In this document: positions 36,469 to 45,561 of the stretch, one piece after another
How positions within the stretch are numbered: the stretch's first letter is position 1
How the letters are laid out: every line of letters begins with the position of its first letter
From: JACKAQ01 sp020634975 [NCBI: Calditrichia bacterium]
GTDB lineage: Bacteria > Calditrichota > Calditrichia > RBG-13-44-9
Direction of reading: 5' to 3'
Length of the DNA: 64,000 nt
Assembly: GCA_020634975.1 (NCBI GenBank)
Contig: JACKAQ010000001.1
Location: 1,798,001 to 1,862,000 of the forward strand
Program-made: the position numbers and the translations under genes
The notes under the pieces: generated by a model
Seen by the model: the letters and a program-made list of their open reading frames with translations, nothing else
The model's database searches: none
What the model was told of the DNA's origin: nothing

Positions 36469-38943
36469 ATGATTGGTAAAAAAATTCTCCATTACAACAT
36501 TGTCAAAAAGCTCGGCGAGGGCGGGATGGGCGTGGTGTATCTTGCCGAAGACACCCGGCTCGATCGACAAGTTGCCATCAAATTTCTGCCCGGTCACATC
36601 GCTACGGATACAGAAGCTCGGCAGCGATTCGAAATTGAGGCAAAAGCGGCGGCATCGCTGAATCATCCGAATATCGCCAACGATCCACGCTATCGAACAT
36701 GCAGAAGAAGATGTGTTTATTTTGTCATGGAATACATCGACGGGCAGGCCGACGCCAAATGCATGAGATTGCCGGACTGGAACGGCTGCCCGGATCGAAC
36801 GGCTGGAACTGATATCGCCATCCAGATTGCCAAAGGGTTGCAGGCAGCACGATGAAAAAGGGATTGTTCATCGCGATATCAAATCCGGCAATATCATGGT
36901 CACCGCTGACCGGCAGGTGCAAATTGATGGATTTCGGCATCGCGAAAGTTGGCACGCAGCAAAACTCACCCAGGTCGGCATCGACACTGGGCACGCCCGC
37001 ATATATGTCGCCGGAACAGGCGCAGGGCGAACCGGTGGATCAGCGCAGCGATTTGTGGTCGCTGGGCGTTGTGCTGTACGAACTACTTATCGGCGAAATG
37101 CCGTTTGCAGGCGATTTCAGCGCAGGCGGTTATTTACGCGATTCTCAACGAAACATTCGCGAGCCGGTCGATCAAAAACGGGCGGATGTGCCCCGGCGAT
37201 TGCTGCAAATCTGTCCAGCGCAATTGAAAAGAAATGCTCCAAAAAATCCGGAAAACCGCTATGCCAGCGCATCGATTGCTGGGCGAATTGCAACGTGCGG
37301 ATCGGCAGGTGGATAGTATTTCCCGCTCTCAATGGATTCCATCCGCCGAAAAACCGGAAAAAATCGACCATCAACAAACAGGCGATTATCAGCACGCTTT
37401 TTATTTTTCCGTGTTTATTATCGCTGTGGTTTTATGGTCCCGCTTTACCGGACGAACGTCCGACCTGCCAGATTATGCCCAACAGCTCAATTCCATTGCT
37501 GTGTTGCCGTTCGACGATCTCAGCCCGGAACAGGATCAGGAATATTTTTGCGCGACAGCCGACCGAGGCGAAATTTTCACCAAACTTGCGCGATTGGGCG
37601 AACTGAAAGTGATTGCCCGGACATCCGTAATGCGCTATCGCAACAAAATTGTCTCCGAAAAAGCATTCGGGAAATTGGGGAGGAACTGGATGTGTCTACC
37701 GTGCTGGAAGGCAGCATTCGCAAACATGAGGATAACATCCGCGTGACCGCGCAGTTGATCCGCACGAATGACGAGTCGCATATCTGGGCGGAATCGTATG
37801 ACAAAAACTCGATGATGTGTTTGACACTGCAGGATGATGTTGCCAAATCCATTGCAGAAGCCTTGCATGTGCAACTATCACCGAAAGCCATCGCCGCCAT
37901 CGAGGAAAATAGCAAAAACAGGATACGCGCCTATACGAACTCGTGAAGCGCGGTAACCACATGCTTTTCGCAGGAAAAGAAACAGAGAAAAGGCACTCGA
38001 ATTTTATAAAACAACACTGGCAACCGATTCAACTTATGCACCGGCATCATCGGCATTACTATGCGCTGGCATCACAAATGGGTGTTTAGCGGATTCCGGG
38101 ACAGGGGTGCGCATCGCCGCAAGCTTGACTGGGCGGAAAAATCTATCCGGCTGGCGCCGGACAATCCCGATGCGCTCGCGGTTTTGGCGCATTCCTATCT
38201 GACTTCCGGCGTGAGCATTGATTCAACATACGCAGTGCTTTCAACAAGCGCTGGACGCAAACCGAACAGCGAGGCGTTGCGCTGGAAGCTGCCGGATTTT
38301 TCTACATCAGCAGAATTGGTTTGTGGGACGCGGGGCTCAACTAATCGCCAAAAGCAGCCATTGATCCATTCGGGATGTAATATTTTCACCATCGCTGCGG
38401 CAATGTGCAATTATATCGACATTGGCGATGAACAACTACGGACGTTCGCTGGTGCTCAAAGGCGATTACGACGCTTGAGCAAAGTATTGTGGGAAGTGGT
38501 GTCCATTTACGAAACGCTTCTGGCGGTATTAACCGCGACGCGACCGGCGGCGGATAGCCAATCTCGGTCGCGCTGCACTCGCAAAAAAGATTTTCGGCGG
38601 GCTGAGGAATTGGCAAAAAAGCGGTGCCGATGTTTACGTTCTGGTTGGCGATGCGCATCGCGGTGCTCAGCTATCCGGAAAATGAATTGGCGAAGCTGAA
38701 AAGGACGAAACCGGTTTATTTGCTGCAGATATGCCGGACGAGGCAGGTGATTGCGCTTCGCGAAAGCAGCATTCGGCGAATCCAACGAAGAGTGCTGTAT
38801 CAATATCAAACACCGATTCCGCGTTGCTGCGGCAGATGAATCGCCCGGCAGCGATGATCAACAACTTTTCGGCGGATACAGCAGTTTTCGGTGGAATAAT
38901 TTCGAATTTTTTGACGATCAACATTCAGCGTTTAATTCCATAA
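36469..38943 (+). pseudogene. Broken Ser/Thr kinase-TPR gene, related to its upstream neighbour
   Basis: The first 65 codons read cleanly (MIGKKILHYNIVKKLGEGG to LNHPNI), then the frame changes many times. Pieced together: a kinase (KGIVHRDIKSGNIMVT, MDFGIAKVGTQQ, PAYMSPEQAQGEPVDQ); a membrane helix (HAFYFSVFIIAVVLW); a TolB-N/adenylate-cyclase-associated-type domain (NSIAVLPFDDLSPEQDQEYF, LKVIARTSVMRYRNK, VSTVLEGSIRKHEDNIRV); then TPR remnants. From 38427 to about 38862 the DNA is a diverged copy of 35974-36420, the 3' end of the upstream gene, with many short insertions and deletions. Either true decay after duplication or a badly resolved repeat in the assembly. No single functional product can be made from the sequence as given. 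Confidence 0.85.
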
Positions 38944-38961
38944 TTTACAGGAGCTTGATTG

Positions 38962-39357
38962 ATGAAAATCGACTTGATCACCATTTTGACGAATGACGCG
39001 CCAAAACTCAGCAAATTTTACCGTGATGTGCTCGGTTTTTCCGTGGCGCAAAATACCGGAAAATATGTGGAATTGGCCAACGAATCCGTGCGATTTGCCA
39101 TTTGCGAACGCCCGATAATGACGCAGGCAACCGGACACAAATCCTATCGCGAAAAGCCCGCCGGACAGTCGTTTGAGTTGGCATTTGTGCTGGATTCCCC
39201 GGCGGCGGTGGACGCCAAATATGATGAAATTATCGCCAACGGCGCAACGCCGGTAAAAGCGCCAGCAACCATGCCGTGGGGCATGCACACCGCGTTTTTC
39301 GCCGATCCGGACGGGAATATTCACGAGCTGTTTTGTCATCCGCAGGCGGAAAAATAA
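38962..39357 (+). CDS. VOC family (glyoxalase-like) protein
   Basis: A 131-residue vicinal-oxygen-chelate protein: KIDLITILTNDAPKLSKFYR and VLGFSV at the start, FAICERPIMTQATGH in the middle, and the family end TAFFADPDGNIHELFCH with the metal-ligand Glu. The start is ATG 38962, set by AGGAG; the TTG three bases earlier is rejected. Its stop overlaps the next gene's ATG by one base (TAATG), so this VOC protein and the AraC regulator are coupled. The substrate is unknown. Confidence 0.91.
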   Translation: MKIDLITILTNDAPKLSKFYRDVLGFSVAQNTGKYVELANESVRFAICERPIMTQATGHKSYREKPAGQSFELAFVLDSPAAVDAKYDEIIANGATPVKAPATMPWGMHTAFFADPDGNIHELFCHPQAEK

Positions 39358-40234
39358 TGTTGCTCTATCAGGAAATTGTGCCGGACAAGCGGCTGGCAAA
39401 TCACATTTTATCCTATTGGAAATTCGAATATCACCCGGATTCATCCGACGGAAAACCGCCGGAAATGCTCGATCACACAGTGTTGCCGGACGGTTGTGTG
39501 TCGCTGGTATTTCATTATAATCAATATGTTAAGCAACGATTTTCTGTGCTGTTCAGGCGCGGATGCAGAATTATAACACACAGATGTATCCCGGCAGCGT
39601 GTTTGTGGGTGTGCGGTTTTTTCCCGGCGTTGTGGATGCACTGTTCGGTATCAGCGGCGCGGCGTTGCGCGATCAATCCATCGATGCGAGCACGATTTGC
39701 AGCAACCTCAATTTGGGCAAATTGCTGGAATGCATCTGCAAAAATTTCGACCAATACGAGCTGTTCGACGAAGAATTGCTGCCATTCATCACCAAATTTG
39801 CCGGAAAACCGGACGAGCGGATTACCCGCGCCGTTTCGCTGATTGTCGCGGCAAACGGCAACATCAAAATGGCGGATATCGCCGGAAAAGTGCACCTCAG
39901 TGAGCGGCAGTTGCAGCGCATTTTCCGCGAAAAAGTGGGGCTGACGCCCAAAGAATTTGCACGGATTCGCCGCATCCGCACATCGCTGATCAAGATGGTG
40001 CTGGAAAACCGGGATTTGCAGGAGGTTATTCACAACGCGGGATATTTCGATCAGGCTCATTTTATCCGCGATTTCGGCGCAATTGCCGGCACCAATCCCA
40101 CTTTGTTTAAAAAAATACATTTCGCAAATCGATCATCGCAACATTTCACCGCCCGATGCACAGCGTTGATGTTGTCGTTTTTTACAATCATTTCTCGCCC
40201 GGAAAAGCTATTTTTTTTTACAAATAAAATTTAA
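39357..40234 (+). CDS. AraC family regulator with DUF6597-like N-terminus (one frameshift)
   Basis: About 290 residues. The N-terminal part (YQEIVPDKRLANHILSYWKF, TVLPDGCVSLVFHYN, FVGVRFFPGVVDALFGI) matches the DUF6597 domain common in AraC regulators. The C-terminal AraC domain has KMADIAGKVHLSERQLQRIF and LQEVIHNAGYFDQAHFIRDF. The frame breaks near 39550 (one base missing in CTGTTCAGGCGCGG), after which QNYNTQMYPGSV continues. The last about 30 residues after LFKKIHF are unlike the family. Coupled to the VOC gene by TAATG, it probably regulates this small operon. Confidence 0.83.
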
Positions 40235-40244
40235 GGAGACAGAT

Positions 40245-40819
40245 ATGCCTGCTACTGATATTTCATGCCTCAAATCGCTGTTTTTCATTAGCTTAACAAT
40301 GTCGTTATTTCTGTGTGCAAGCGTCGTTTCTGCACAGGAAGGGCCGTCCGAAAAACATGTGGCGGCAATGAAAAGCTCGATTTTTGATCGGGAAATGGAA
40401 AGGAATTGGCTGGCAAATGACGCCGCAAGGCGCCAAAGAAGATGCGATGGTCGAAGAAAATATCCGCCGAAACTGGACGGTTTGGTGCTGATGGTGGAAG
40501 GTGTCGGTAAACGAACGGACCCCGAAACCGGGAAAGAAATGATTGTGCACAATGCGCTCGGTCTGATGTCGTATGATCCGCATGGCGGCGGTTACAAAAT
40601 GCAATCGCATTTATCGAACGGGCGATCCACCACCGCCGATGCCAAATTCAACGATGATGGCTCATTTGTCTGGTGGTTCAAAACGCCGCAGGGCACCATT
40701 CGCTATACGATCAAACTGAACAGCGCCGATCAATGGCACGAAATCGGGGAGTTTTCCGCAGACGGCGAGAACTGGCGCCAATTTTTGAGATGACGCTGGA
40801 TCGCGTGGAAACAGAGTAA
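40245..40819 (+). CDS. Exported lipocalin-like (DUF1579-type) protein, several frameshifts
   Basis: The signal peptide FFISLTMSLFLCASVVSAQ is followed by a beta-barrel domain. Correcting about four single-base losses restores LDFLIGKWKGIGWQMTPQG (near 40372-40430), KEDAMVEENIR, then the uninterrupted LDGLVLMVEGVGKRTDPETG, GLMSYDPHGGGYKMQ and WWFKTPQGTIRYTI. A last missing T near 40787 gives FFEMTLDRVETE ending at 40819. The opening LIGxWxGxGW followed by an anti-parallel strand pattern is that of DUF1579/lipocalin-like proteins, function unknown. So many errors in 400 bases again suggest poor sequence here. It follows the AraC gene by ten bases. Confidence 0.62.
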
Positions 40820-41023
40820 TCCGTTTTGGAGCAATTTGCGGATTGAAAAGCATTCTTTTCATTGAACAAATTGATGGATTCTGCTCAAATGAAAAACGTA
40901 TTTGCCCTTTGCGAACTTCGCGACTTTGCGGCAATCGTTAAATGGCCAATTGTCCAAAAAGAAAACCCTCTCACAATTTCTCGCGAGTGGGTTTAATCTA
41001 TATAAATGATATTAGTTGAAGCC

Positions 41024-42091
41024 TTAAGCAATCAATTCCGCTTTTTGATTCACAGCCAGAAATTCGTTCCAGTTGCGGCGGTTGCGCTGTTCCCAGTTGC
41101 GCTGATGGTAGCCGTAACTCGCCAGCAGCGGGAAGGATAGCGTCAATTCAGTGAACACCATTTGCTCATACGCGGTGTCCACTTTGCCCCAGGAGCAAGC
41201 TTCTTTCAGGGTGGAACCGGAGAGTGCGCCATCGCGCTCATCCGCAACGGTGAGCTGCACGGCGTATTTGTGCATTTCCACATCGTGACCGAGAATTTCC
41301 GCGCAAACGACGGTATCCTGCACAAAGTTTTTGGGCACGCCGCCCGCCAGCATCAACAATCCGGTGGTGCCGGCTTCGATTTTAATGTCCGTCAGTTCGC
41401 GAAAATCTTTTACGGAATCGATGGAAACGTGCGTATCAGGATTTTCCACCTGATGCACAACCAACCCGAATCCGGCGCTGCAATCGGAAAAAGCCGGCAC
41501 AAAAATCGGCACGCCAAGCTCGTACGCTGTGCGCACGATGGAGCCTTCCCCAAGATTGTTTTCCACCAGATATTTGCCCATTTCCACAATAAATTCGCGG
41601 GAAGAATAGGCTTTCGGCGGCAGCGTGTTCGCGATTTTACGAATGGTATCGTCGCATTCTTTCAGCTCTTCTTCGTCGATGTAAGTATCATAAATACGAT
41701 CGATAGCCAGTTTTCGCAGTTTCTGGTCATCGACAAACTGGGTGCCCACATAATGGCGATAGCCCAGCGCTTCAAAAAAATCCTGATCAACAATATTCGC
41801 GCCGGTGGAAACGATAACATCCACCATTTTGTTGCGCAACATATCCACAATTGCTGTTTTTAAACCCGCGCTGATCAATGAACCGGCCAGGGTTAAAATG
41901 ACAGTACAGTCTTTATCGCCCAACATCATATCGTAAATTTTAGATGCCCGCGCCAAATTGCGGGACTGAAACGCCATTTTTTCATACTGATCGATGATCG
42001 GCGTGGCATCGAACGCTTTAATGTCAATATGTTCGATTGTCTGTTGCAGATAATCTTGTTTTTTCACTTCCGGTTCCTCTGTTTTGTACAT
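41024..42091 (-). CDS. Deoxyhypusine synthase family protein
   Basis: A 355-residue NAD-dependent enzyme of the DHS/homospermidine synthase family. Seen: TVILTLAGSLISAGLKTAIV and VIVSTGANIVDQDFFEALGY (NAD-binding fold), FVPAFSDCSAGFGLV, LLMLAGGVPKNFV and ACSWGKV with the Lys at the position of the catalytic lysine. In eukaryotes and archaea DHS moves an aminobutyl group from spermidine to eIF5A; bacterial homologues are thought to make homospermidine or related polyamines. It lies 57 bases after speD (the frame itself is open to 42136), so polyamine synthesis is the likely role. The start is uncertain: ATG 42091 is used, TTG 42136 is possible, neither with a good ribosome site. Confidence 0.9.
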   Translation of the reverse strand: MYKTEEPEVKKQDYLQQTIEHIDIKAFDATPIIDQYEKMAFQSRNLARASKIYDMMLGDKDCTVILTLAGSLISAGLKTAIVDMLRNKMVDVIVSTGANIVDQDFFEALGYRHYVGTQFVDDQKLRKLAIDRIYDTYIDEEELKECDDTIRKIANTLPPKAYSSREFIVEMGKYLVENNLGEGSIVRTAYELGVPIFVPAFSDCSAGFGLVVHQVENPDTHVSIDSVKDFRELTDIKIEAGTTGLLMLAGGVPKNFVQDTVVCAEILGHDVEMHKYAVQLTVADERDGALSGSTLKEACSWGKVDTAYEQMVFTELTLSFPLLASYGYHQRNWEQRNRRNWNEFLAVNQKAELIA

Positions 42092-42148
42092 AGTGGATGT
42101 TTCGGCGACAAAATCGGCGCCGTCATCCGCATTCAATCTTGTTGCGTG

Positions 42149-42595
42149 TTAAACCGCGGTAACCAATCCGTTGTTGATGGTGTGGATGCCGTTCGCCGGT
42201 CCACTCAATGCCTCCGAGCGGGGAAAATCGTGCCCGCGCATGATGACATTTACCGTTGGTTTTTGCGATTCGAACACATCTATCAGGTATTTTTCAGCGA
42301 AAGTGTAGTCGAAAGGTTTGCAGGAAAACAGGTCAACAAAGCAGTATTCTTTGTCCTGAAATGTGTGAATCGAAATATGGCTTTCCGCAATCACCACAAA
42401 GCCGGTAATCCCTTTGTCTTCCGGAACCAGACCGGAATATTTGAACACATACGGCTGGGTGATTTTGGTCATCCCGATCATATCGGGCAAATTGTTCAGT
42501 ACGTCAAAAACTAAATCATAATCGTTCAATTTTGCAGGATTGCAATAATTGAGGTCAAGCGTTAAGTGGGGTCCGAATGCATCGATTTTTGCCAT
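42149..42595 (-). CDS. speD: S-adenosylmethionine decarboxylase proenzyme
   Basis: A 148-residue bacterial-type (SpeH class) AdoMet decarboxylase, the source of the aminopropyl donor for spermidine. The self-cleavage site is in VIAESHISIHTFQDKEY, cleaved between Glu and Ser so that the Ser becomes pyruvoyl; FVDLFSCKPFDY holds the conserved Cys. The N-terminal GPHLTLDLNYCNPAKLND is also family-like. GGGAGGATT precedes the ATG. First gene of an operon with the deoxyhypusine-synthase-like gene; no aminopropyltransferase (speE) is present in the window. Confidence 0.94.
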   Translation of the reverse strand: MAKIDAFGPHLTLDLNYCNPAKLNDYDLVFDVLNNLPDMIGMTKITQPYVFKYSGLVPEDKGITGFVVIAESHISIHTFQDKEYCFVDLFSCKPFDYTFAEKYLIDVFESQKPTVNVIMRGHDFPRSEALSGPANGIHTINNGLVTAV

Positions 42596-43234
42596 CTCAT
42601 AAATCCTCCCAATTTGGATTTTAGAATAAATGAATTAGATACAACTTTGCTGCACAGCAAATCAGTAATTTGTAGATATTCACTGCACAACATTCTCAAA
42701 TGGCGCGCCAATATACATCGTCAAAAATCAACAATGCAATAAAAAAATTTCTTTTTTTAAAACTATTGTTTAATATATTAAACAATAGGCGCACTACAAT
42801 TAACATGTTGTTTTAATGGAATTTAGCCAGGATAATTACCATAAAATGACTGACTGTCATTTATAAAAATATACCGGAAAAGCATATTTTAAGATTGTTT
42901 TTTCGACGCTCTGGATTATAATATTTCCATTTGAATTGGCCAAATTGGCCTATTACACAATACCCATCGATTCCGGCGTGACAAAGTAAAAAATAAATTT
43001 ATATTGTTACGCTTTTCCCAAAACAAACTTTCTTCAAGCTATTGCGTGATTTAGAGACATTTCAATTTAGGCATTGCATTGGGTATTTTTATCCGGATTT
43101 CGGCTGTATGAGCCAAATTTTTCAAAATCCGGGTTGCGTTTTCCCGGAAATTCCATTTATTTCGGAACTGGTGATTTAACCGTTTGGTGATGCGATCGAC
43201 ATCATTTTTAGATTAGAAAATTGAGGAAAAAAAC
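42596..43234. other. 640-base intergenic region with a perfect palindrome
   Basis: AT-rich divergent gap between speD and the MBL-fold gene. No coding frame is credible. The outstanding feature is the 26-bp palindrome at 42763-42788, listed separately. TTGGCCAAATTGGCC at about 42937-42951 is a further small repeat. Confidence 0.6.
42763..42788. promoter_or_regulatory. Perfect 26-bp palindrome, candidate operator
   Basis: CTATTGTTTAATA (42763-42775) is followed at once by its exact complement TATTAAACAATAG (42776-42788). With no loop it is better suited to a dimeric regulator than to an RNA hairpin. It lies 168 bases ahead of speD and 446 ahead of the MBL gene. Confidence 0.65.
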
Positions 43235-44080
43235 ATGCAAATTGGTGATTACGATGTGCAACTGCTCAACACCGGATTGTTCCGACTGGATGGCGGCGCG
43301 ATGTTTGGCGTAGTGCCCAAAGCGTTGTGGGGCAAACAAAAACCGCCGGATGAGCATAACCGCATCCACATGTGCACCAATGCGCTGCTGTTGCGCGGCA
43401 ACGGGAAAACCATTTTGGTGGATACCGGCATCGGCGAGCACAACCCGGCCAAATTTTGCCAGATTTATGCGGTGGATACCGCCGTGCACAACCTTCCGCA
43501 ATGCCTGGCAAATCACGGCGTTGCGCCGGCGGATGTGACCGATGTGATCCTCACCCATCTGCATTTCGACCACGCCGGCGGGGCCACTATTCCAAATGAA
43601 AACGGCACATTTCGTCCGGCATTTCCGAACGCGGCATATCATGTGCAACAACGCCATTACGAATGGTCCGTTGAAGCATCAGAAAAAGATCGCGCCAGTT
43701 TTCTTGAAGAAAACATCGTGCCGCTGGTGCAAACAGAACAGCTGAATTTGCTGAAAAGCAGCAGCGAAATTTTTCCGGGAATTGAATTGTTGTTATCGGA
43801 CGGACATACAATGGCGCAGCAAATGCTGCTGATTCACAGCGATGAACAACCGCTGTTTTTTCCGGCGGATCTGATTCCCACTTCCGCCCATGTTCCGGTG
43901 CCGTGGGTGATGGCTTACGATTTGTTTCCGCTGATCACCATCGAAGAAAAAAAGCAATATTTGAATCGCGCGGCGAGCGAAAACTGGCTGGTGGTTTTCG
44001 AGCACGATCCGCTGCTGCCCTGCGCAACCGTGACGCGAACGGCGCGCGGCTACAGCATCGGCGATGCGGTTTCGCTGTAA
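43235..44080 (+). CDS. MBL-fold metallo-hydrolase
   Basis: A 281-residue metallo-beta-lactamase-fold hydrolase. The metal-binding signature is VILTHLHFDHAGG, with further ligands in LSDGHTMAQQ, FPADLIPT and VFEHDPLL. NALLLRGNGKTILVDTGIGE is the usual strand-turn ahead of the site. Closest in style to the AHL-lactonase/quinoprotein-relay-type group; the substrate is unknown. The gene's last 31 bases overlap, tail to tail, the 3' end of the sulfotransferase-like gene. GAGGA precedes the ATG. Confidence 0.92.
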   Translation: MQIGDYDVQLLNTGLFRLDGGAMFGVVPKALWGKQKPPDEHNRIHMCTNALLLRGNGKTILVDTGIGEHNPAKFCQIYAVDTAVHNLPQCLANHGVAPADVTDVILTHLHFDHAGGATIPNENGTFRPAFPNAAYHVQQRHYEWSVEASEKDRASFLEENIVPLVQTEQLNLLKSSSEIFPGIELLLSDGHTMAQQMLLIHSDEQPLFFPADLIPTSAHVPVPWVMAYDLFPLITIEEKKQYLNRAASENWLVVFEHDPLLPCATVTRTARGYSIGDAVSL

Positions 44081-44655
44081 ATGTGCGGATCCATCGCGGT
44101 CAGCATTTTGTGCATGTCCACGCTTTCCCCCAAAAACACGCGGATGCGCTTTAACTGCGCCACCGGCGATGCCAGCAGTTCTCCCCGGTTCAGAAACAGG
44201 TGCTCCATATTCGGTTGTTTGACCAGCCAATTTTTGATTCGCGCGGATCGTAAATGAACCGAATTGGCGATCATCCGGGCGCTGGCCGCTGGCGTCCGGC
44301 TGCCCTGCTCAACCAACAATTCGCTGTGATACCGGATCAATTCATCAATCGATTTTTCCAAATAAATCACCCGATACCGGAACAACGGATCGAGCGAACC
44401 CAACAACGTGTAATCGATCAGAATCGCTTTCCCGTTGGACTGATTTAGCCAAACGCTCTTTTTGGGGAAATTATCCGCAACGGCTGAACGGGGCGTTGCG
44501 AGGTCAATCACCGCGTCTGGCGGTGTGTCGTACTTCGGCAATCCACCGACGCTTAACACGTTTAATAACAATCGCTTACCACTATCTGGCATTCCGGAAA
44601 CTACGGTAATCATCGGCTCATCCTGTTTTCGTAACCATTTGAGAATTCGCAACAT
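44050..44655 (-). CDS. Sulfotransferase-like P-loop protein
   Basis: About 201 residues. ITVVSGMPDSGKRLLLNVLS is placed and shaped like the PAPS-binding loop of the small bacterial sulfotransferases (VSGLPRSGTSL type), but the key R-S-G-T is D-S-G-K. Further along, YRVIYLEKSIDELIRYHSELL and a C-terminal RIRVFLGESVDMHKML are also sulfotransferase-like. Whether it binds PAPS, ATP or nothing is open. The start may be ATG 44655 or ATG 44613; the latter has AGGA nine bases ahead. The frame reaches further upstream to 44850 without recognisable protein. It overlaps the MBL gene by 31 bases. Confidence 0.62.
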   Translation of the reverse strand: MLRILKWLRKQDEPMITVVSGMPDSGKRLLLNVLSVGGLPKYDTPPDAVIDLATPRSAVADNFPKKSVWLNQSNGKAILIDYTLLGSLDPLFRYRVIYLEKSIDELIRYHSELLVEQGSRTPAASARMIANSVHLRSARIKNWLVKQPNMEHLFLNRGELLASPVAQLKRIRVFLGESVDMHKMLTAMDPHIYSETASPML

Positions 44656-45012
44656 GCAAACGCGTACGAGTATCCTGCATTCGTATTTGCAGGGATTCCA
44701 TTTTACCGGCGCTTCGAAAAGGGAAACGCTGCCAGCGCCTGCACCGGAATTCATCCGGAAACATAAAAACTGCGGCTGGCGCAAAACATATAGTTGTGAT
44801 GAAAGTAGATTGGGCGCTCCGCTCACCCACCCTTTTTTTCCCAAACCCAAAAAACGTGACAGTTTCTATTGAAATCTGCCGGCAAAATATAATACATTTA
44901 TCGACGGTACAAAGCGATTTTGAATCTGATTTTTTTTACAAAAATATTGTGACGCAACAGTTACACGTTAGTGTTGATAATCCGATGACTGTTCAACAAA
45001 AGGATGAATACG
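44656..45012. other. Divergent intergenic region
   Basis: About 350 bases between the sulfotransferase-like gene and the orphan gene at 45013. An upstream extension of the former frame crosses part of it but shows nothing protein-like. No hairpin or repeat was found. AAAGGAT (44999-45005) serves the next gene. Confidence 0.4.
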
Positions 45013-45456
45013 ATGCCATACGTATCCGTAAATTTTAGCAAAATGTCGCTGAAAGCGCCGGAAAACTGGCTGTTTGGTCAGGTGAAAACGGAAATTTGGG
45101 CACGCTCCGAAGCCCGGATCGGCGTGCTGCGCATCCGCAAAATTGACGATGCCGCACCCGACAAAACCGTTGCCGAACTGGAGGAAAATCTGCGTCAATT
45201 TATTAATGCGGCAGATTTGCAAACCGTTTTCGATGTGCGAAAACCGGTAACCAGCGATTACGTTTTTGGCGGTTACAGCTATTTTTCGAGTGCGCAACAT
45301 AAAGATCTGTTTATTCGCGGCTGGTATTTGCAACGCAACAATTGCCTGATTTTAGGAGCGTATGCCTGCCCGAAATCTCAATATCAGTCGGAAACAGCCG
45401 TTCGCGAATGCCAGGAAAGCCAGCGAATCATGCTTACGGTTCAGCCGGAAAGCTGA
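45013..45456 (+). CDS. Protein of unknown function
   Basis: A 147-residue soluble protein I do not recognise. It is rich in Ala, Gln and aromatic residues: VSVNFSKMSLKAPENWLFGQ, IGVLRIRKIDDAAPDKTVAE and FGGYSYFSSAQHKDLFIRGW, with three Cys in the second half. No signal peptide or membrane helix. Predicted alternation of short strands and one helix suggests a small alpha/beta domain. ATG 45013 is preferred over 45004 because AAAGGAT ends seven bases before it. Codon use is like the neighbours, so it is probably real. It is followed by an inverted repeat and the DUF5916 gene. Confidence 0.68.
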   Translation: MPYVSVNFSKMSLKAPENWLFGQVKTEIWARSEARIGVLRIRKIDDAAPDKTVAELEENLRQFINAADLQTVFDVRKPVTSDYVFGGYSYFSSAQHKDLFIRGWYLQRNNCLILGAYACPKSQYQSETAVRECQESQRIMLTVQPES

Positions 45457-45510
45457 TTCTTTTTTTTGCCCGAGACAGCTCTATTTTTGAACGTTTGCGC
45501 AACATTCGTG

Positions 45511-45542
45511 TTTGACACTCCGTAACAAGCAAGAGTGTCAAA
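45511..45542. promoter_or_regulatory. 10-bp inverted repeat ahead of the DUF5916 gene
   Basis: TTTGACACTC (45511-45520) and GAGTGTCAAA (45533-45542), separated by 12 bases. It ends 19 bases before the ATG at 45562 and so lies in the leader or promoter. It could be a terminator-like hairpin for the gene before it (followed only by TATT) or an operator. Confidence 0.55.
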
Positions 45543-45561
45543 TATTGTGAGGTGCGCGTAC

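Noticed and set aside
41162-41863. 233-codon plus-strand frame over the DHS-like gene
   Set aside because: Shadow of a conserved enzyme; no domain.
42763-42788. Rex-type redox operator at the palindrome
   Set aside because: Arms are one base longer than the Rex pattern I know; no Rex gene is in the window. Kept only as a candidate operator of unknown owner.
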